A DNA stretch of 64,000 nucleotides. Source: Algoriphagus marinus. GTDB taxonomy: Bacteria; Bacteroidota; Bacteroidia; Cytophagales; Cyclobacteriaceae. This document shows positions 52,067 to 62,512 of this stretch, in pieces. Location of the stretch: assembly GCF_001936475.1 (NCBI RefSeq), contig NZ_MSPQ01000006.1, positions 124,001 to 188,000 of the forward strand. Reading direction: 5' to 3'. Both the position numbers and the translations under genes were made by a program. The notes below the pieces were generated by a model, which made no database searches, was not told the origin of the DNA, and saw only the letters and a program-made list of their open reading frames with translations. Position 1 is the stretch's first letter. Each line of letters opens with the position of its first letter.

Positions 52067-54478
52067 CTAAAACTTCCGGGTATATCCGATTCTTAGCACT
52101 TGTGTCTCGTAATAATCCGCACTGGTATAGCTAAAGTCATTTCCTTGAATGGTTCGATTGATCACCAAAGTATTGAATAGATCAGTGGCATTAAAAAAGA
52201 CTTCACCTTTTCCATTCTGAATAACCCGCTTCAAACCTACATCTACTGAAAACCTGGAATCAATCCTACCTTGAGGAATCAAATCCGGAGCGAGATAAAT
52301 GACAGAAACCTGTCCACTGAAGTTTTCCGAAAACTTAAACTTAGAATTCCATTTCACATTCCCAGAGAATACCTCCTGCTTCTCAGCCGTGAAAGTATGT
52401 GGCTTTGGATATAAGTTTTCTACTGTAAATGCATCAATCTGATTATGATAGCCAGTCAGGTTTAAATCAAAAGTATACCAGTCGTTCACTTCTTGATTCC
52501 AGATCAATTCAATTCCACTGTTATAGCTTTTATCTGCATTTTGGAAAATGGCATAGATCAATCGGCTGTCAGGAACTGTAGTGGAAATTCTCGTAATCGT
52601 ACCATTAACCATCCGATGATAAATGGCGGAATATAAATAGCCGGAGTTCCAACCTGCCTTCCATCCTAACTCAAATGAATTGGTAAACTGGGGCTTTAAA
52701 GCTGGATTTCCGACTTTGATAATCTCAGCATCATCATATTTCGGGAAGATTCGAATGTCCACTTCATTAGGTCGATCTACTCTTCGATTATAGGAAAGCG
52801 TCAACTTATTGAAATCATTGACTTTATAAGAAATCCGGGTATTGGGGAAAGGTTGGAAATAGTTATAACCATCACTTTTGTAAGTTGGGTGATCTGGATT
52901 TACTTCATAATTCAGATTTACATACTCTACCCGAAGTCCGATCTCGGCTTCCAACTTTTTGGTTTCATAAATGTAGTTACCATAGACAGCTGGTATGGTC
53001 TCCCTATAGGTAGCAGCACCTCCAGCTAGTGAATCGATAGGCGAATTCAATCCCGGGAAAAACTGCATATTCGTCGGAATCCAACGTCTTCGCAACTTCA
53101 TCCCCATCTCCAATCGGCCCTGCCTTAATGGTTTCACATAGTCTAGGGTCCAGTCCAAAACATTCTCATCTGACAATAACTTGAATGCGTCTTGGCCTAC
53201 CGAATTGGGAAGTGTATTGGTGAAGAAATATTGCTCATCCTCTCGATGGAAGGTGTAATTCATCCCTGCTGAAAGTGTATGACCTGGATCAGAAAACTTG
53301 TGCTGAAAGGCTGCTGTAGCCATCACAGTCGTTTTCAATTCATCTTCAAGAAACTGCCAAAGTCTCAACTGCTCTGAATAATCAGCATTATAAAAAGGTT
53401 GATCCCCTCGATCAATAATTTTTTCGCTTCCAAAAAGTCCTGAAATGGTTAAAGTATTTGCAGAATTAATGGACCAATCCACGCCAGCCCGGGTGGTCAG
53501 AAAGTTCGTATTCCGATTCCGCTTAAGTTGCTGATTGATGATAGTACCATCATTATAGGTTCGGACGACAAACTCATTTTTATTTAGTGTCTGCGTGTAA
53601 AGATTATCAGCTTGAATGAAAAAATTCAGATCCTTTTTTCTGAAATTCAAAGAAAGCGATGGATTGATTTTTGGAGTATTCTGGTATTGTGGTCGAATAC
53701 CCGGCAGATTTGCCTTCTTCTCCCACATAGCACCAAGACCGAGTGCTAAACCTACACTGCCATTTACACCTTGCTTTTGCTCTTTTTTCAGGATGATATT
53801 GATGATCCCTCCATTTCCATTTGTGTCAAACTTGGCCGAAGGATTATTGATGATTTCGATTTTCTCCACAGCTGAGGCAGGCAGATTATCCAAGCCGGTT
53901 TGATTTCCAAATCCAGTTAAGGCTGTTTGCTTGCCATCTATTAAAACAGTAATTCGATCATTGCCTCGGATCTGCACTTTCCCTTCCTGAATCGCCACTC
54001 CGGGGAGATTTTGCATGGCTTGAAGCACAGAACCACCTGTTTGGCTAATATTATCAGAAAGGTCGTAAGTCTTTTTATCCAGCTTGGTTCCGACCGCATC
54101 TTGCTGACCTACAACTTCCACTTCACCCAACTCCTGAAAAGAAGCCTTCAAACTCAACTCACCCAAATTTAAAAAGGGAGAATTTGACCCAACAAAAACC
54201 GGCACTTTCAACGATTCAAATCCGATAAAACTTGCCTCTAAAACATATTCACCAGAGTTCACATCATTGAGAACAAATAACCCAGCATCATCGGAAATTG
54301 AGCCCGTCACAAAAGTAGAATCACTAATTTTCTTCAGCAAAACATTCACATAGGGCAAAGGCTCTTGGGTAGTTTCTTCAATGATTTTTCCGGAGAGTTT
54401 GACTTTTATGGATTGGCAAAAAAGGTTGTTAAAACCTCCAAGGATTATAAAAATGAAAACCAAAATTGATTTTTTCAT
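52067..54478 (-). CDS. TonB-dependent receptor-like outer-membrane beta-barrel protein
   Basis: The 803-residue outer-membrane protein has a signal peptide (about 1-21), a CarboxypepD_reg-like domain (about 26-110, KLSGKIIEETTQEPLPYVNVLLKK), a plug domain (about 130-225, SGGSVLQAMQNLPGVAIQ... with GNGGIINIILKKEQK) and a 22-strand-type barrel (about 240-803) ending LRIGYTRKF with the C-terminal aromatic. This is the outer membrane beta-barrel family (OMP_b-brl_3) type rather than SusC, being shorter than about 1000 residues. No TonB box is obvious. There is no SusD partner. The ligand is unknown. Confidence 0.9.
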   Translation of the reverse strand: MKKSILVFIFIILGGFNNLFCQSIKVKLSGKIIEETTQEPLPYVNVLLKKISDSTFVTGSISDDAGLFVLNDVNSGEYVLEASFIGFESLKVPVFVGSNSPFLNLGELSLKASFQELGEVEVVGQQDAVGTKLDKKTYDLSDNISQTGGSVLQAMQNLPGVAIQEGKVQIRGNDRITVLIDGKQTALTGFGNQTGLDNLPASAVEKIEIINNPSAKFDTNGNGGIINIILKKEQKQGVNGSVGLALGLGAMWEKKANLPGIRPQYQNTPKINPSLSLNFRKKDLNFFIQADNLYTQTLNKNEFVVRTYNDGTIINQQLKRNRNTNFLTTRAGVDWSINSANTLTISGLFGSEKIIDRGDQPFYNADYSEQLRLWQFLEDELKTTVMATAAFQHKFSDPGHTLSAGMNYTFHREDEQYFFTNTLPNSVGQDAFKLLSDENVLDWTLDYVKPLRQGRLEMGMKLRRRWIPTNMQFFPGLNSPIDSLAGGAATYRETIPAVYGNYIYETKKLEAEIGLRVEYVNLNYEVNPDHPTYKSDGYNYFQPFPNTRISYKVNDFNKLTLSYNRRVDRPNEVDIRIFPKYDDAEIIKVGNPALKPQFTNSFELGWKAGWNSGYLYSAIYHRMVNGTITRISTTVPDSRLIYAIFQNADKSYNSGIELIWNQEVNDWYTFDLNLTGYHNQIDAFTVENLYPKPHTFTAEKQEVFSGNVKWNSKFKFSENFSGQVSVIYLAPDLIPQGRIDSRFSVDVGLKRVIQNGKGEVFFNATDLFNTLVINRTIQGNDFSYTSADYYETQVLRIGYTRKF

Positions 54479-54662
54479 GAGGCATTGTATTCAAACATTC
54501 CAACAACTCAAAAATCGAAATAATTTAACACGGGTAATCACCTCCTAAATAAATTAAGGAGAAAATAAGACTGAATCGTGAATCATTGTTTCTTAAGCCC
54601 ACTTAGCTCTCAATTCGAAAATTTAGGATTAGCTCAAACAATTAACCTCCTATCCTAAATCC

Positions 54663-54712
54663 AAAAAACCAACCTCAAAAATAATAGCTTTTCCATTTCT
54701 GGGTTGGTTTTT
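54663..54712 (-). terminator. Terminator after the 54748-57159 permease gene
   Basis: Inverted repeat AAAAACCAACC (54664-54674) and GGTTGGTTTTT (54702-54712), with a 27-base loop and a T-run on the minus strand. Confidence 0.65.
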
Positions 54713-54747
54713 CAGACTTCTAATTTCAAACTTCTTACTTACATTTC

Positions 54748-57159
54748 TTACTCGCTTTTCAGCACCTTCGCAGGATTGCTTTGCGAAGCGATATAAGAAT
54801 GCACTCCAACTATGATCAGGCAGATCGCCATTACTCCAAGTCCTGCTGCAGCAAAGATCAGGTAAGGCATCTCGATTCTGGTATTAAAGCCATTCAGCCA
54901 ATCATTCAGGAAATAATAGGAAGGATACACCGCAAGTAAAAAAGCGACACCCACCAAAATCAAATAGTCTTTGGAGATCAGAAATAAGATCTGTTGCAAA
55001 GTGGCACCGAGTACTTTTCGGATGCTGATTTCCTTGGTACGCTGCGCTATGGTAAAGGAAGAAAGTCCAAACAATCCCATACAGCTAATCAAGATTGCCA
55101 AGCCACAGGCAAAGCCTAAAACATTCCTGATTTTGAGATCTTCAGCATAAAACTTCTCAATCTGCGAATCGAGAAAGCTAAAAGAAGCTTCTTCATTTGG
55201 ATAGATCGATTGATAGATACTCTCAAGATTTTGCTTGGCTTCAGCCAAATTTTGATCACTAGAAAGCTTCACGCTTACCGTTTGGAAGTAAGTCGGTTCC
55301 CGCTTCATCAGCATCGGCCGGATTCCCTCGCGTAGTGTTCTCGAATGAAAATTCCCGATCACGCCTATGATTTTAAATTCTTTCCCTCCATGTCCGATCT
55401 GTAATCCAATCGCTTCCTCAATAGAATTAATTCCAGCTTCTTTCAGGAAATTTTCATTCACGATCAGCTCGTCATCACTTTTGATCGAGGCAGTTCCAGC
55501 TAACAGCGGAATTCCATTCACCCGCACAAAAGCCGAATCCACATTCATGACTTGGACGAAAATCTGCTTTTCTGTAGTGTCCACAGGAATGTAGGCATCT
55601 GAGGTCCAAAGACTGTTGGACGACACTAAACTCCCACTCAAACTGGAAGCGGCTACCGAAGACTCTTGGTTCATGCGATTTTGAAGTTGCAGCATTTTAT
55701 CCGGATCAGACATAAAAGGCAATGAAGTATAGAGCACCGCTTCTTTGTCAAACCCCAAAGGCTGGCTCGTTACAAATTTGAGCTGAGAATTAAGCACCAA
55801 AACCAAAATGATAAATGAAATGGAAGAGGCGAATTGAAGCACGGTCAGGTTTTTCCGGAGGAAAGCTCCTAAAGAAAACTTACCCACTTTTGAAAATTCA
55901 CCTTTCAAAGCCCGCTGTGCCTGGTATCCTGACAAAATCAAGGAAGGATAAATCCCCGTCACTAAAGTGAGCACAATTGGAAATGCCAAATAGAAAATCA
56001 AATTAGAACCTGATAAAAAATCTATTCTAAAATCTCCAGGTAGATAAGTAGAAAATGAAAGTCGTAACCCCTCCACCAGAACAAGTGCCAGTAAGGTACT
56101 GATCATTACCAGAAGAAAAGTCTCGGATAAAAATTGCAAAATCAACTCTCCTCTACTCCCTCCTATTGTCTTTCGGATCCCCACTTCTTTTGCCCGATTG
56201 ATGGCTTGGGCGGTTTCAAGATTGATAAAATTCAAACTCGCCAGTACCAAAATGATCAAGCCGATAGAAATCAGGCCATTCAAAAAGACTTTGGAAACCT
56301 GATCATCAGCGTAGTTTTGCGAAAAGTGCATTTCTGCCAATGGCTCTGCAAAGAAACTTGTCTTAGAATCCTCATCCACTTCAAAATGCTTCTCGACTAA
56401 AGATTCAAAAGCTTTATCGATTGACCCAACATCCACACCTGGATTAAGCTTTACGAAAAGTTGGGAACTCGAATTGACGGAACCCCAAATATGCAGTCCG
56501 TACCATTCCTTGAGTTCGTCAGTTTGAATAGTACTTAGAGAAATGAAGTCATGAAAAATAAAATCAGAATTCTCTGTAAAGTCAGCAACTACACCTGTGA
56601 TTTGTGCCGATATACTATCGGGATCAATAAACAAAAGTTCCTTCCCCAACACATCATCAGCGTCTGAACCCGGGAAATATTTGTGAAGACTAGCCTCTGA
56701 AATCACCAGACTGTTAGGCTGCTCCAATGCAGTTTTGGGATTACCAGCCAACCATGTCCTTGGAAAAATCTGAAAGAAACCGGCATCGGCATATGTGACA
56801 AAATTTGAACGCCCAAATGATCGATTGCTTGATGGATCAGCTACCAGGGTCTGATATCCTGTGTAAAGTCTTCCCTTTTGAGCGATACCGGGAATTTCAT
56901 CTTGGATCACCTCACCCAACGGACCTGGAGTGCCGGAATTAGGAAAAGCTCCCCCATCGCCCCAATCTGTCATGGTATTGATGCGATAAATCCGCTCTAC
57001 ATCGGGATGAAAGCGATCAAAGCTATAGGAGTGAGTGACCACATTGAAAATCAAAAAGCAGATCGCTATCCCGATCGAAAGTCCAAGAATATGGATTGCA
57101 GATCTGACTTTATTTCGGAAGATGTTCCTCCAAGCGATTTTTAGATAGTTTTTGAGCAT
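54748..57159 (-). CDS. FtsX/MacB-type ABC transporter permease, paralogue 3
   Basis: The 803-residue permease starts MLKNYLKIAWRNIFRNKVRSA. Core features are TM1 (about 20-42), FtsX domain 1 with EVGIRKTIGGSRGELILQFLSE (about 320-340), the linking helix near 430-450, and FtsX domain 2 with ISCMGLFGLSSFTIAQRTKEISIRKVLGATLQQIL (about 675-710), ending SNPAKVLKSE. No ATPase, TolC-like or fusion-protein gene is next to it; another permease lies 150 bp upstream on the same strand. The periplasmic cores differ strongly from the paralogues, suggesting different partners or substrates. Confidence 0.92.
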   Translation of the reverse strand: MLKNYLKIAWRNIFRNKVRSAIHILGLSIGIAICFLIFNVVTHSYSFDRFHPDVERIYRINTMTDWGDGGAFPNSGTPGPLGEVIQDEIPGIAQKGRLYTGYQTLVADPSSNRSFGRSNFVTYADAGFFQIFPRTWLAGNPKTALEQPNSLVISEASLHKYFPGSDADDVLGKELLFIDPDSISAQITGVVADFTENSDFIFHDFISLSTIQTDELKEWYGLHIWGSVNSSSQLFVKLNPGVDVGSIDKAFESLVEKHFEVDEDSKTSFFAEPLAEMHFSQNYADDQVSKVFLNGLISIGLIILVLASLNFINLETAQAINRAKEVGIRKTIGGSRGELILQFLSETFLLVMISTLLALVLVEGLRLSFSTYLPGDFRIDFLSGSNLIFYLAFPIVLTLVTGIYPSLILSGYQAQRALKGEFSKVGKFSLGAFLRKNLTVLQFASSISFIILVLVLNSQLKFVTSQPLGFDKEAVLYTSLPFMSDPDKMLQLQNRMNQESSVAASSLSGSLVSSNSLWTSDAYIPVDTTEKQIFVQVMNVDSAFVRVNGIPLLAGTASIKSDDELIVNENFLKEAGINSIEEAIGLQIGHGGKEFKIIGVIGNFHSRTLREGIRPMLMKREPTYFQTVSVKLSSDQNLAEAKQNLESIYQSIYPNEEASFSFLDSQIEKFYAEDLKIRNVLGFACGLAILISCMGLFGLSSFTIAQRTKEISIRKVLGATLQQILFLISKDYLILVGVAFLLAVYPSYYFLNDWLNGFNTRIEMPYLIFAAAGLGVMAICLIIVGVHSYIASQSNPAKVLKSE

Positions 57160-57309
57160 AGTTTAAAGGGTTGTCGTAGTTGTCGGGTTAGATTTCTTCA
57201 TGATTTGGCATTCATCATTGGATATTTTTCATTTCTAAATCCCCGTTTAACTGTTTCAGGAATCTATTATCCCAATTTCCATCAGGATTCAAATCGTAAA
57301 TCACAAATC

Positions 57310-59721
57310 CTATTCGCTTTTTAAGCTTTTAACTGGATTGGCAATGGCTGCTTTAATTGATTGAAAGCTTACTGTTAGCAATGCTAATAACAAAGCAAAA
57401 CCTCCTGCAATTCCTACGATCCACCATTCGAAACTGATCCGATAGGCATAGTCTTCCAGCCATTGATTGACCGCAAACCATGAAATCGGAACAGCTAGGA
57501 GAATTGCCCAAAAGACCGGCTTAACGAAGTCTTTGGAAAGTAGCATCACCACTTTAGCCACTGATGCTCCCAATACTTTTCGAATTCCTATTTCCTTGAC
57601 CCGCTGCTCGGTGGCGAATGAGGCCAAACCGAACAAGCCCAAGCAGGAAATCAAAATGGAAAGTATCGTCAGCAAGCCTACGATGTAATTCACCGTGCGG
57701 TCGGCCCGATACAGTTCCTCAAAATGGGTATTCAGAAAACTATATTCGAACTCTCTTTCCGGAAAATACTGGTTCCAAACAGTTTCGATAGCCACAATTG
57801 CCTCTTGGGCTTGTGAGCCGTTGATTTTAATAGAAATCTCAGCATAGCCCCAGTTTTCCTCCCGGACCATAAATAGCGTTTCGATCTTGTGATGAAGAGA
57901 ATTGAAATTAAAATCTCTGACTACTCCGACGATCTGACCCAAAGAATCGGACCAACCAAAGCCAAAGGGCTTTCCGATTAACGATTCCAGAGTTGCATTT
58001 TCGCTTTCAGCCGAAAGCAATTCTTTGGCTAAGGATTCATTGATGATAAAGCCTTTCCCGCTTTCGGCTTTGTTGTTGGAGTTAAAGTTTCTTCCTGCTA
58101 CCAATTCCATTTGGTACAGACTGACAAAGTCGGGATCCACGACAAGATGCGAAGTCGATAGCTCACGAGTATCTTCTTTTCCCTCAAAAATCATGGAGGT
58201 CTGGTGCAGATTATTCCCTAGTCTCTGACCTGAAGCTGATACACTTTGGACCGAAGAATTGCTTAGCAGTTGCTGTTTGAAAGGCTCATACTTTTCGATC
58301 GGCTGATTGCCAAAGGGGATCGTCACAATTTGATCATAGGCAAAACCCAAGTCTTTCTCCTGCATGTAGCTTAATTGCCTGCTTGCAAAAATAGTGGAGA
58401 TGATCAAAAATATCGCAGCTGAAAACTGTACCACTACAAGCGAAGTCCTGAATCCTGATTTGTTCCCAATCTTCAGGTCTGCCCCTTTCAATATTCCCGC
58501 AGGTTTAAAACCTGATAAGTACAAGGCTGGGTAAAGACCTGACAAGATCCCAATCAAAACCGCTCCAGAAAGGATGTAAATCAAAGTAAATGGTTCCGAT
58601 AGAATCGGAAATACGAGGGATCGCTGACTGAATTGATTAAGTGAAGGAAGGAAAAACCCAACCAATACCAAGGCAAAAAACATCGCTATCAAACTGATAA
58701 ATATCGATTCACCGATGAACTGAAAATAAAGATTGGATTTCGTGGCGCCTGACACTTTTCTCACCCCGATTTCCATGGCGCGATTGATGGATTTAGCGGT
58801 GGAGAGATTGACAAAATTTAGCGCAGCAATCACCATGACCAGAATCGCGATGTAAAAAAAGATGCGAGTGTAGGCTTTGTCGAACTTCTGAAAATTAAGG
58901 TAATCATGCGTGATGTCCGAGGATCCGGCATGAACATCCGCTATGGGCTGAAGTAACAACTCGTAGCCATCCGCTTCTTTTTCATCCATGTGGGAAAGAA
59001 GATAATCCGGAAACTTCTTCTCCAACTCTTCAATATTCACATCCTCTCCCAATTCCAAGTAAGTAGTCAGCCAATTGCCTCCCCAGTTTTCTATAGCCTG
59101 TGGGCCAACATAGCTATTGAATGAGCTCAGTGCATCAAATTGTAAATGGGAGTTTTCCGGAAAATCTTCCATCACCCCAGTCACGGTGTAGGAAATGGTG
59201 TCTTGCGTTGCAAGCGATAAAACCTCACCAAGAGCCGGTCTATTTCCAAATATTTTCTCTACACTTTCCTGAGTCAAAATTATACTGAAAGGATCCTTGA
59301 GAGCAGTTTCCGGGTTTCCTTCGATGAGTTTAAAATCAAAAAGCTGGAAAAAGGAAGAGTCCGCCCATACGGTTTTTGAAAGGATGGTCTCCTTATTTTC
59401 ATCTTTAACCTTGAGTTCCCCCGCCAAGCTTAGTCGTGTAAAATTCTTAATCTCCGGAAATTCCTCTAAAAGTGTTGGCCCCATGGGATACATGGACAGC
59501 GCTACCTTTTGGGGAGCGACCATTCCCTCCCAGTTCTGAACTTCATTTAGCCGATAAATATTTTTGCTGTGAAAGCTATCAAAATCCTGTTCATAATTCA
59601 CAAAAAGCATAATCAATATGCAGACCGTCATACCGATTGACAAACCTGAAATATTCACAAAGGAATAAAGCTTATTTCTAAGCAGGTTCCTCCAGGCGAT
59701 TTTAAAGTAGTTTTTGAACAT
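57310..59721 (-). CDS. FtsX/MacB-type ABC transporter permease, paralogue 4
   Basis: The 803-residue permease starts MFKNYFKIAWRNLLRNKLYSF. FtsX domain 1 carries EIGVRKVSGATKSNLYFQFIGES (about 315-340) and domain 2 ISCLGLFGLASFATEQRVKEIGIRKVLGASVAKVV (about 690-720). It ends ANPVKSLKSE. Periplasmic cores lie at about 50-280 and 450-670. As with its neighbours, it lacks an adjacent ATPase gene. The motif TTTCAATTTTA occurs 13 bp before the start codon on its own strand, shared with the ATPase and the 47174-49573 permease leaders. Confidence 0.92.
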   Translation of the reverse strand: MFKNYFKIAWRNLLRNKLYSFVNISGLSIGMTVCILIMLFVNYEQDFDSFHSKNIYRLNEVQNWEGMVAPQKVALSMYPMGPTLLEEFPEIKNFTRLSLAGELKVKDENKETILSKTVWADSSFFQLFDFKLIEGNPETALKDPFSIILTQESVEKIFGNRPALGEVLSLATQDTISYTVTGVMEDFPENSHLQFDALSSFNSYVGPQAIENWGGNWLTTYLELGEDVNIEELEKKFPDYLLSHMDEKEADGYELLLQPIADVHAGSSDITHDYLNFQKFDKAYTRIFFYIAILVMVIAALNFVNLSTAKSINRAMEIGVRKVSGATKSNLYFQFIGESIFISLIAMFFALVLVGFFLPSLNQFSQRSLVFPILSEPFTLIYILSGAVLIGILSGLYPALYLSGFKPAGILKGADLKIGNKSGFRTSLVVVQFSAAIFLIISTIFASRQLSYMQEKDLGFAYDQIVTIPFGNQPIEKYEPFKQQLLSNSSVQSVSASGQRLGNNLHQTSMIFEGKEDTRELSTSHLVVDPDFVSLYQMELVAGRNFNSNNKAESGKGFIINESLAKELLSAESENATLESLIGKPFGFGWSDSLGQIVGVVRDFNFNSLHHKIETLFMVREENWGYAEISIKINGSQAQEAIVAIETVWNQYFPEREFEYSFLNTHFEELYRADRTVNYIVGLLTILSILISCLGLFGLASFATEQRVKEIGIRKVLGASVAKVVMLLSKDFVKPVFWAILLAVPISWFAVNQWLEDYAYRISFEWWIVGIAGGFALLLALLTVSFQSIKAAIANPVKSLKSE

Positions 59722-59780
59722 TTTCTAATAATTATAAAATTGAAAAATTGAAAAATTTGAAGATTTTTGGTTCTTGGTTC

Positions 59781-59923
59781 TCGTCATTGCGAGGAAATCA
59801 ACGAGTTTATCTTTTTATACTAACCTTTCCATTTCCGAAGCAATCTATTCCCGCAGACAGATTGCTTCGAGTTAGTTTGATTTATCTGAAAGAAACCAAA
59901 GTTCAAAACTCTCGCAATGACGA
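59781..59923. mobile_element. MITE-like element with 13-bp terminal inverted repeats
   Basis: TCGTCATTGCGAG (59781-59793) and its exact complement (59911-59923) bound a 143-bp segment that has no reading frame. An inner perfect 10-bp inverted repeat GAAGCAATCT (59837-59846) and AGATTGCTTC (59859-59868) sits near the middle. The CGTCATTGCGAG plus GAAGCAATCT combination resembles repeat families known from many bacterial genomes (from memory). No target-site duplication is obvious. Confidence 0.75.
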
Positions 59924-59975
59924 ATAACGGAAGTCCGATATCGGTCATCCAACAACCGTTATCTGACATCAAGCA

Positions 59976-62420
59976 TTATTCATCCTTCAACGTCTTTACT
60001 GGATTCGTATTTGTCACTCGAAAAGCCTGACCAGAGACAATCAATGCCGTAAATAGGATTCCTCCAAAAACAAGAAGTAAGAAGCTAAGCCAAGATGGCC
60101 ATACCCGAACAGCAAACTGCTGAATCCAACTTTGCATTACATACAGGCTCAATGGCAAAGCAATCAAAACTCCTATGAATGTAATTATCAGGAACTCCTT
60201 ATTAAACATCCAGCTGATACTCCAACTCGACGCCCCAAGCACCTTCCGAATTCCAATCTCTTTGGTGCGACCAGCAATTGACAAGGCCACCATGGCAAAC
60301 AAACCCATTGATGCAATTAGGATAGCGATCGATGCAGCGATAAATACCATTTTCCCTAATCTCTCGTCAGCCTGATATTGAGCCTGAATCGTCTCATCCA
60401 TAAACTCAAAATTGAAGGCCTCCCCTGGGAAAATTTTACTCCACTCCTCTTCTAAAAGAACCTTGAAGGATTCAAGATCTGCTCCGTTTGATCTTACCAA
60501 GACTTTTGGATTGGTGCTGGAACGAATATTCAAATTGCTAATTCCACTAAATACTGGCATTGGGGCTTTGGCTATCAAAACTGACTCAATCGGTTGATAC
60601 AAGGAAGCGTGGTGAAAATCTTTCACCACACCCACGATTTCATGTGGTGCAAAACGAGTTCCTGGAATCATCTCAGCAGTAGGATCCTCCCATTCGAATG
60701 CATTAGCAAAAGTCTCATTTACGATAAAAGCACTGCTATCCGAACCCGCATCTATACTCAATTTCCTACCTTCAAGAAGCTCAAGACCCATGGTTTCAAA
60801 ATAGTCTCCTGCCACAAAATTGACCCGGAAATTAAATTGACTGCCATCCTCCTTCGGAAATGCAACCTCCCAATAGGCATCATCACCATAAGTAGCCACA
60901 GTGATCGCTGCTGAGGCCACCTCAGATCTTCTAACCAAAGCCTGCCTATACATATCTGCTTTTTTAAAGCTTTCATGAAGCGAGGTGACAAAACTGGTAG
61001 AAGGAACATCTGGAACCTCTACAATAATGACTTCATCTTTGATAAAGCCCAAGTCATAAGAAGTGATGGCATTCATCTGATTGACCATAATCAAGGTGCT
61101 CGCAACCAGTACAAAGGAGATAAAAAACTGGAAAGCTACCAGACCTTTGCGAAGCCCCTGCTTACCAAAATGAATAGATAAATTCCCCTTCAAAACCTTT
61201 ATCGGTCGCAATCCGGAAAGGAAAAATGCAGGATAAGCCCCGGCAATCCCCGTAATGACTACTACCAAAGCAAAAAGAATCAGTAATTGGAGAGGACCAT
61301 AAACCAAATCGAGTTCTTTTTGGAAAAGATCATTGAATGTGGGCAGCAAAAGCTCGGCAAGCAATACACCGATAACGGTCGAAATCAGGGTAATGAGCAT
61401 AGCTTCCATCAAGAATTGTAAAGTTAGTTGACCAAAGTTGGCACCCATTGTTTTTCTTACTCCCACTTCTTTGGCTCTACTCGTAGCCCTGCCGATTGCC
61501 ATTGTGGTGAAATTGATGCATGCAATAAGCAAAACAAGTGAGGCAATTCCTGCCAAAATCCAGAGCAAAGATTCATTAGTGGTCTCTAAGCCTCCATTAC
61601 CCGCACCTTGTGAAAAATGCATTTCAGAAATAGGGTGAAGCGTGAAATAAAATTCTCCTTCTACAAAATCATCGCCTAGGGCCTTTTTCATTACCGAATT
61701 CATGGATTCATGAATAGAAGTTACTTGATCAGGACTTCCTAATTTGGCAATGTTTGATCCCCAAACACTAAACCATGAAGTCCTACCTTCATCGTCGGAG
61801 AAAAAATCCATGTTTTCTACCGGCATCAGCATTTCAAATTGAAGTGTTGAATTTGCAGGTATATTCTTAAATAGCCCGGTGACCTGATAATCAATAAATT
61901 CATCCGCCATTTTCATTCGGATGGATTTCCCAATTGGATTGGCATCGCCAAAATATTTTTCAGAAGTCTCTTCTGTAATTACAACCTGATACTTATCTCG
62001 AAGCTGAGTAGTTCGATCGCCTTGCAAGAGCTCAAAATCAAAAATTTCTAAAAAATCAGGGTTAACCATCCGAAAGGACTGGCTCTGGGTACTTTCATCT
62101 GGAAGCATGGCTTGAACTCCCCCACTGATATATTGTGTAATTGCCTCAATTTGAGGGAATTCTTGACGAAATGTGGATTCCACAATCATGGGAGAACTAA
62201 AACTCTCCTGTATTTCACCTTCTACTAGTTCATGACTTTTGATCCTAAATATCCGATCACTTTCCTGGTGAAAATTGTCAAAACTCATTTCAAACTGTAC
62301 AAAAAAGAAAATCAAAATACTGACTCCCAAACCCAGTGAAAGTCCAATCAAATTGATAGCTGTATGAAGTTTGTTCTTCAAGAGGTTTCTAACAGCGATT
62401 TTGAAATAGTTTTTAAGCAT
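59976..62420 (-). CDS. FtsX/MacB-type ABC transporter permease, paralogue 5
   Basis: The 814-residue permease starts MLKNYFKIAVRNLLKNKLHTA. FtsX domain 1 contains EVGVRKTMGANFGQLTLQFLMEA (about 320-345), domain 2 contains ASMGLFAMVALSIAGRTKEIGIRKVLGASSWSISW (about 695-730), and the protein ends TNPVKTLKDE. It differs from its neighbours by FAMVALS instead of FGLxxF in the second FtsX domain. No ATPase gene is near. The gap to the next permease upstream (62421-62512) is 92 bp, so the two might be co-transcribed. Confidence 0.92.
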   Translation of the reverse strand: MLKNYFKIAVRNLLKNKLHTAINLIGLSLGLGVSILIFFFVQFEMSFDNFHQESDRIFRIKSHELVEGEIQESFSSPMIVESTFRQEFPQIEAITQYISGGVQAMLPDESTQSQSFRMVNPDFLEIFDFELLQGDRTTQLRDKYQVVITEETSEKYFGDANPIGKSIRMKMADEFIDYQVTGLFKNIPANSTLQFEMLMPVENMDFFSDDEGRTSWFSVWGSNIAKLGSPDQVTSIHESMNSVMKKALGDDFVEGEFYFTLHPISEMHFSQGAGNGGLETTNESLLWILAGIASLVLLIACINFTTMAIGRATSRAKEVGVRKTMGANFGQLTLQFLMEAMLITLISTVIGVLLAELLLPTFNDLFQKELDLVYGPLQLLILFALVVVITGIAGAYPAFFLSGLRPIKVLKGNLSIHFGKQGLRKGLVAFQFFISFVLVASTLIMVNQMNAITSYDLGFIKDEVIIVEVPDVPSTSFVTSLHESFKKADMYRQALVRRSEVASAAITVATYGDDAYWEVAFPKEDGSQFNFRVNFVAGDYFETMGLELLEGRKLSIDAGSDSSAFIVNETFANAFEWEDPTAEMIPGTRFAPHEIVGVVKDFHHASLYQPIESVLIAKAPMPVFSGISNLNIRSSTNPKVLVRSNGADLESFKVLLEEEWSKIFPGEAFNFEFMDETIQAQYQADERLGKMVFIAASIAILIASMGLFAMVALSIAGRTKEIGIRKVLGASSWSISWMFNKEFLIITFIGVLIALPLSLYVMQSWIQQFAVRVWPSWLSFLLLVFGGILFTALIVSGQAFRVTNTNPVKTLKDE

Positions 62421-62512
62421 ATCTAGTGTAGTTATTCTTACTAATTATTCCTCTAGTAAATTATCTTTTCGGTATTTTCATCTTTCTCCCTTCAGCCTTC
62501 AGACCTTCGTCA

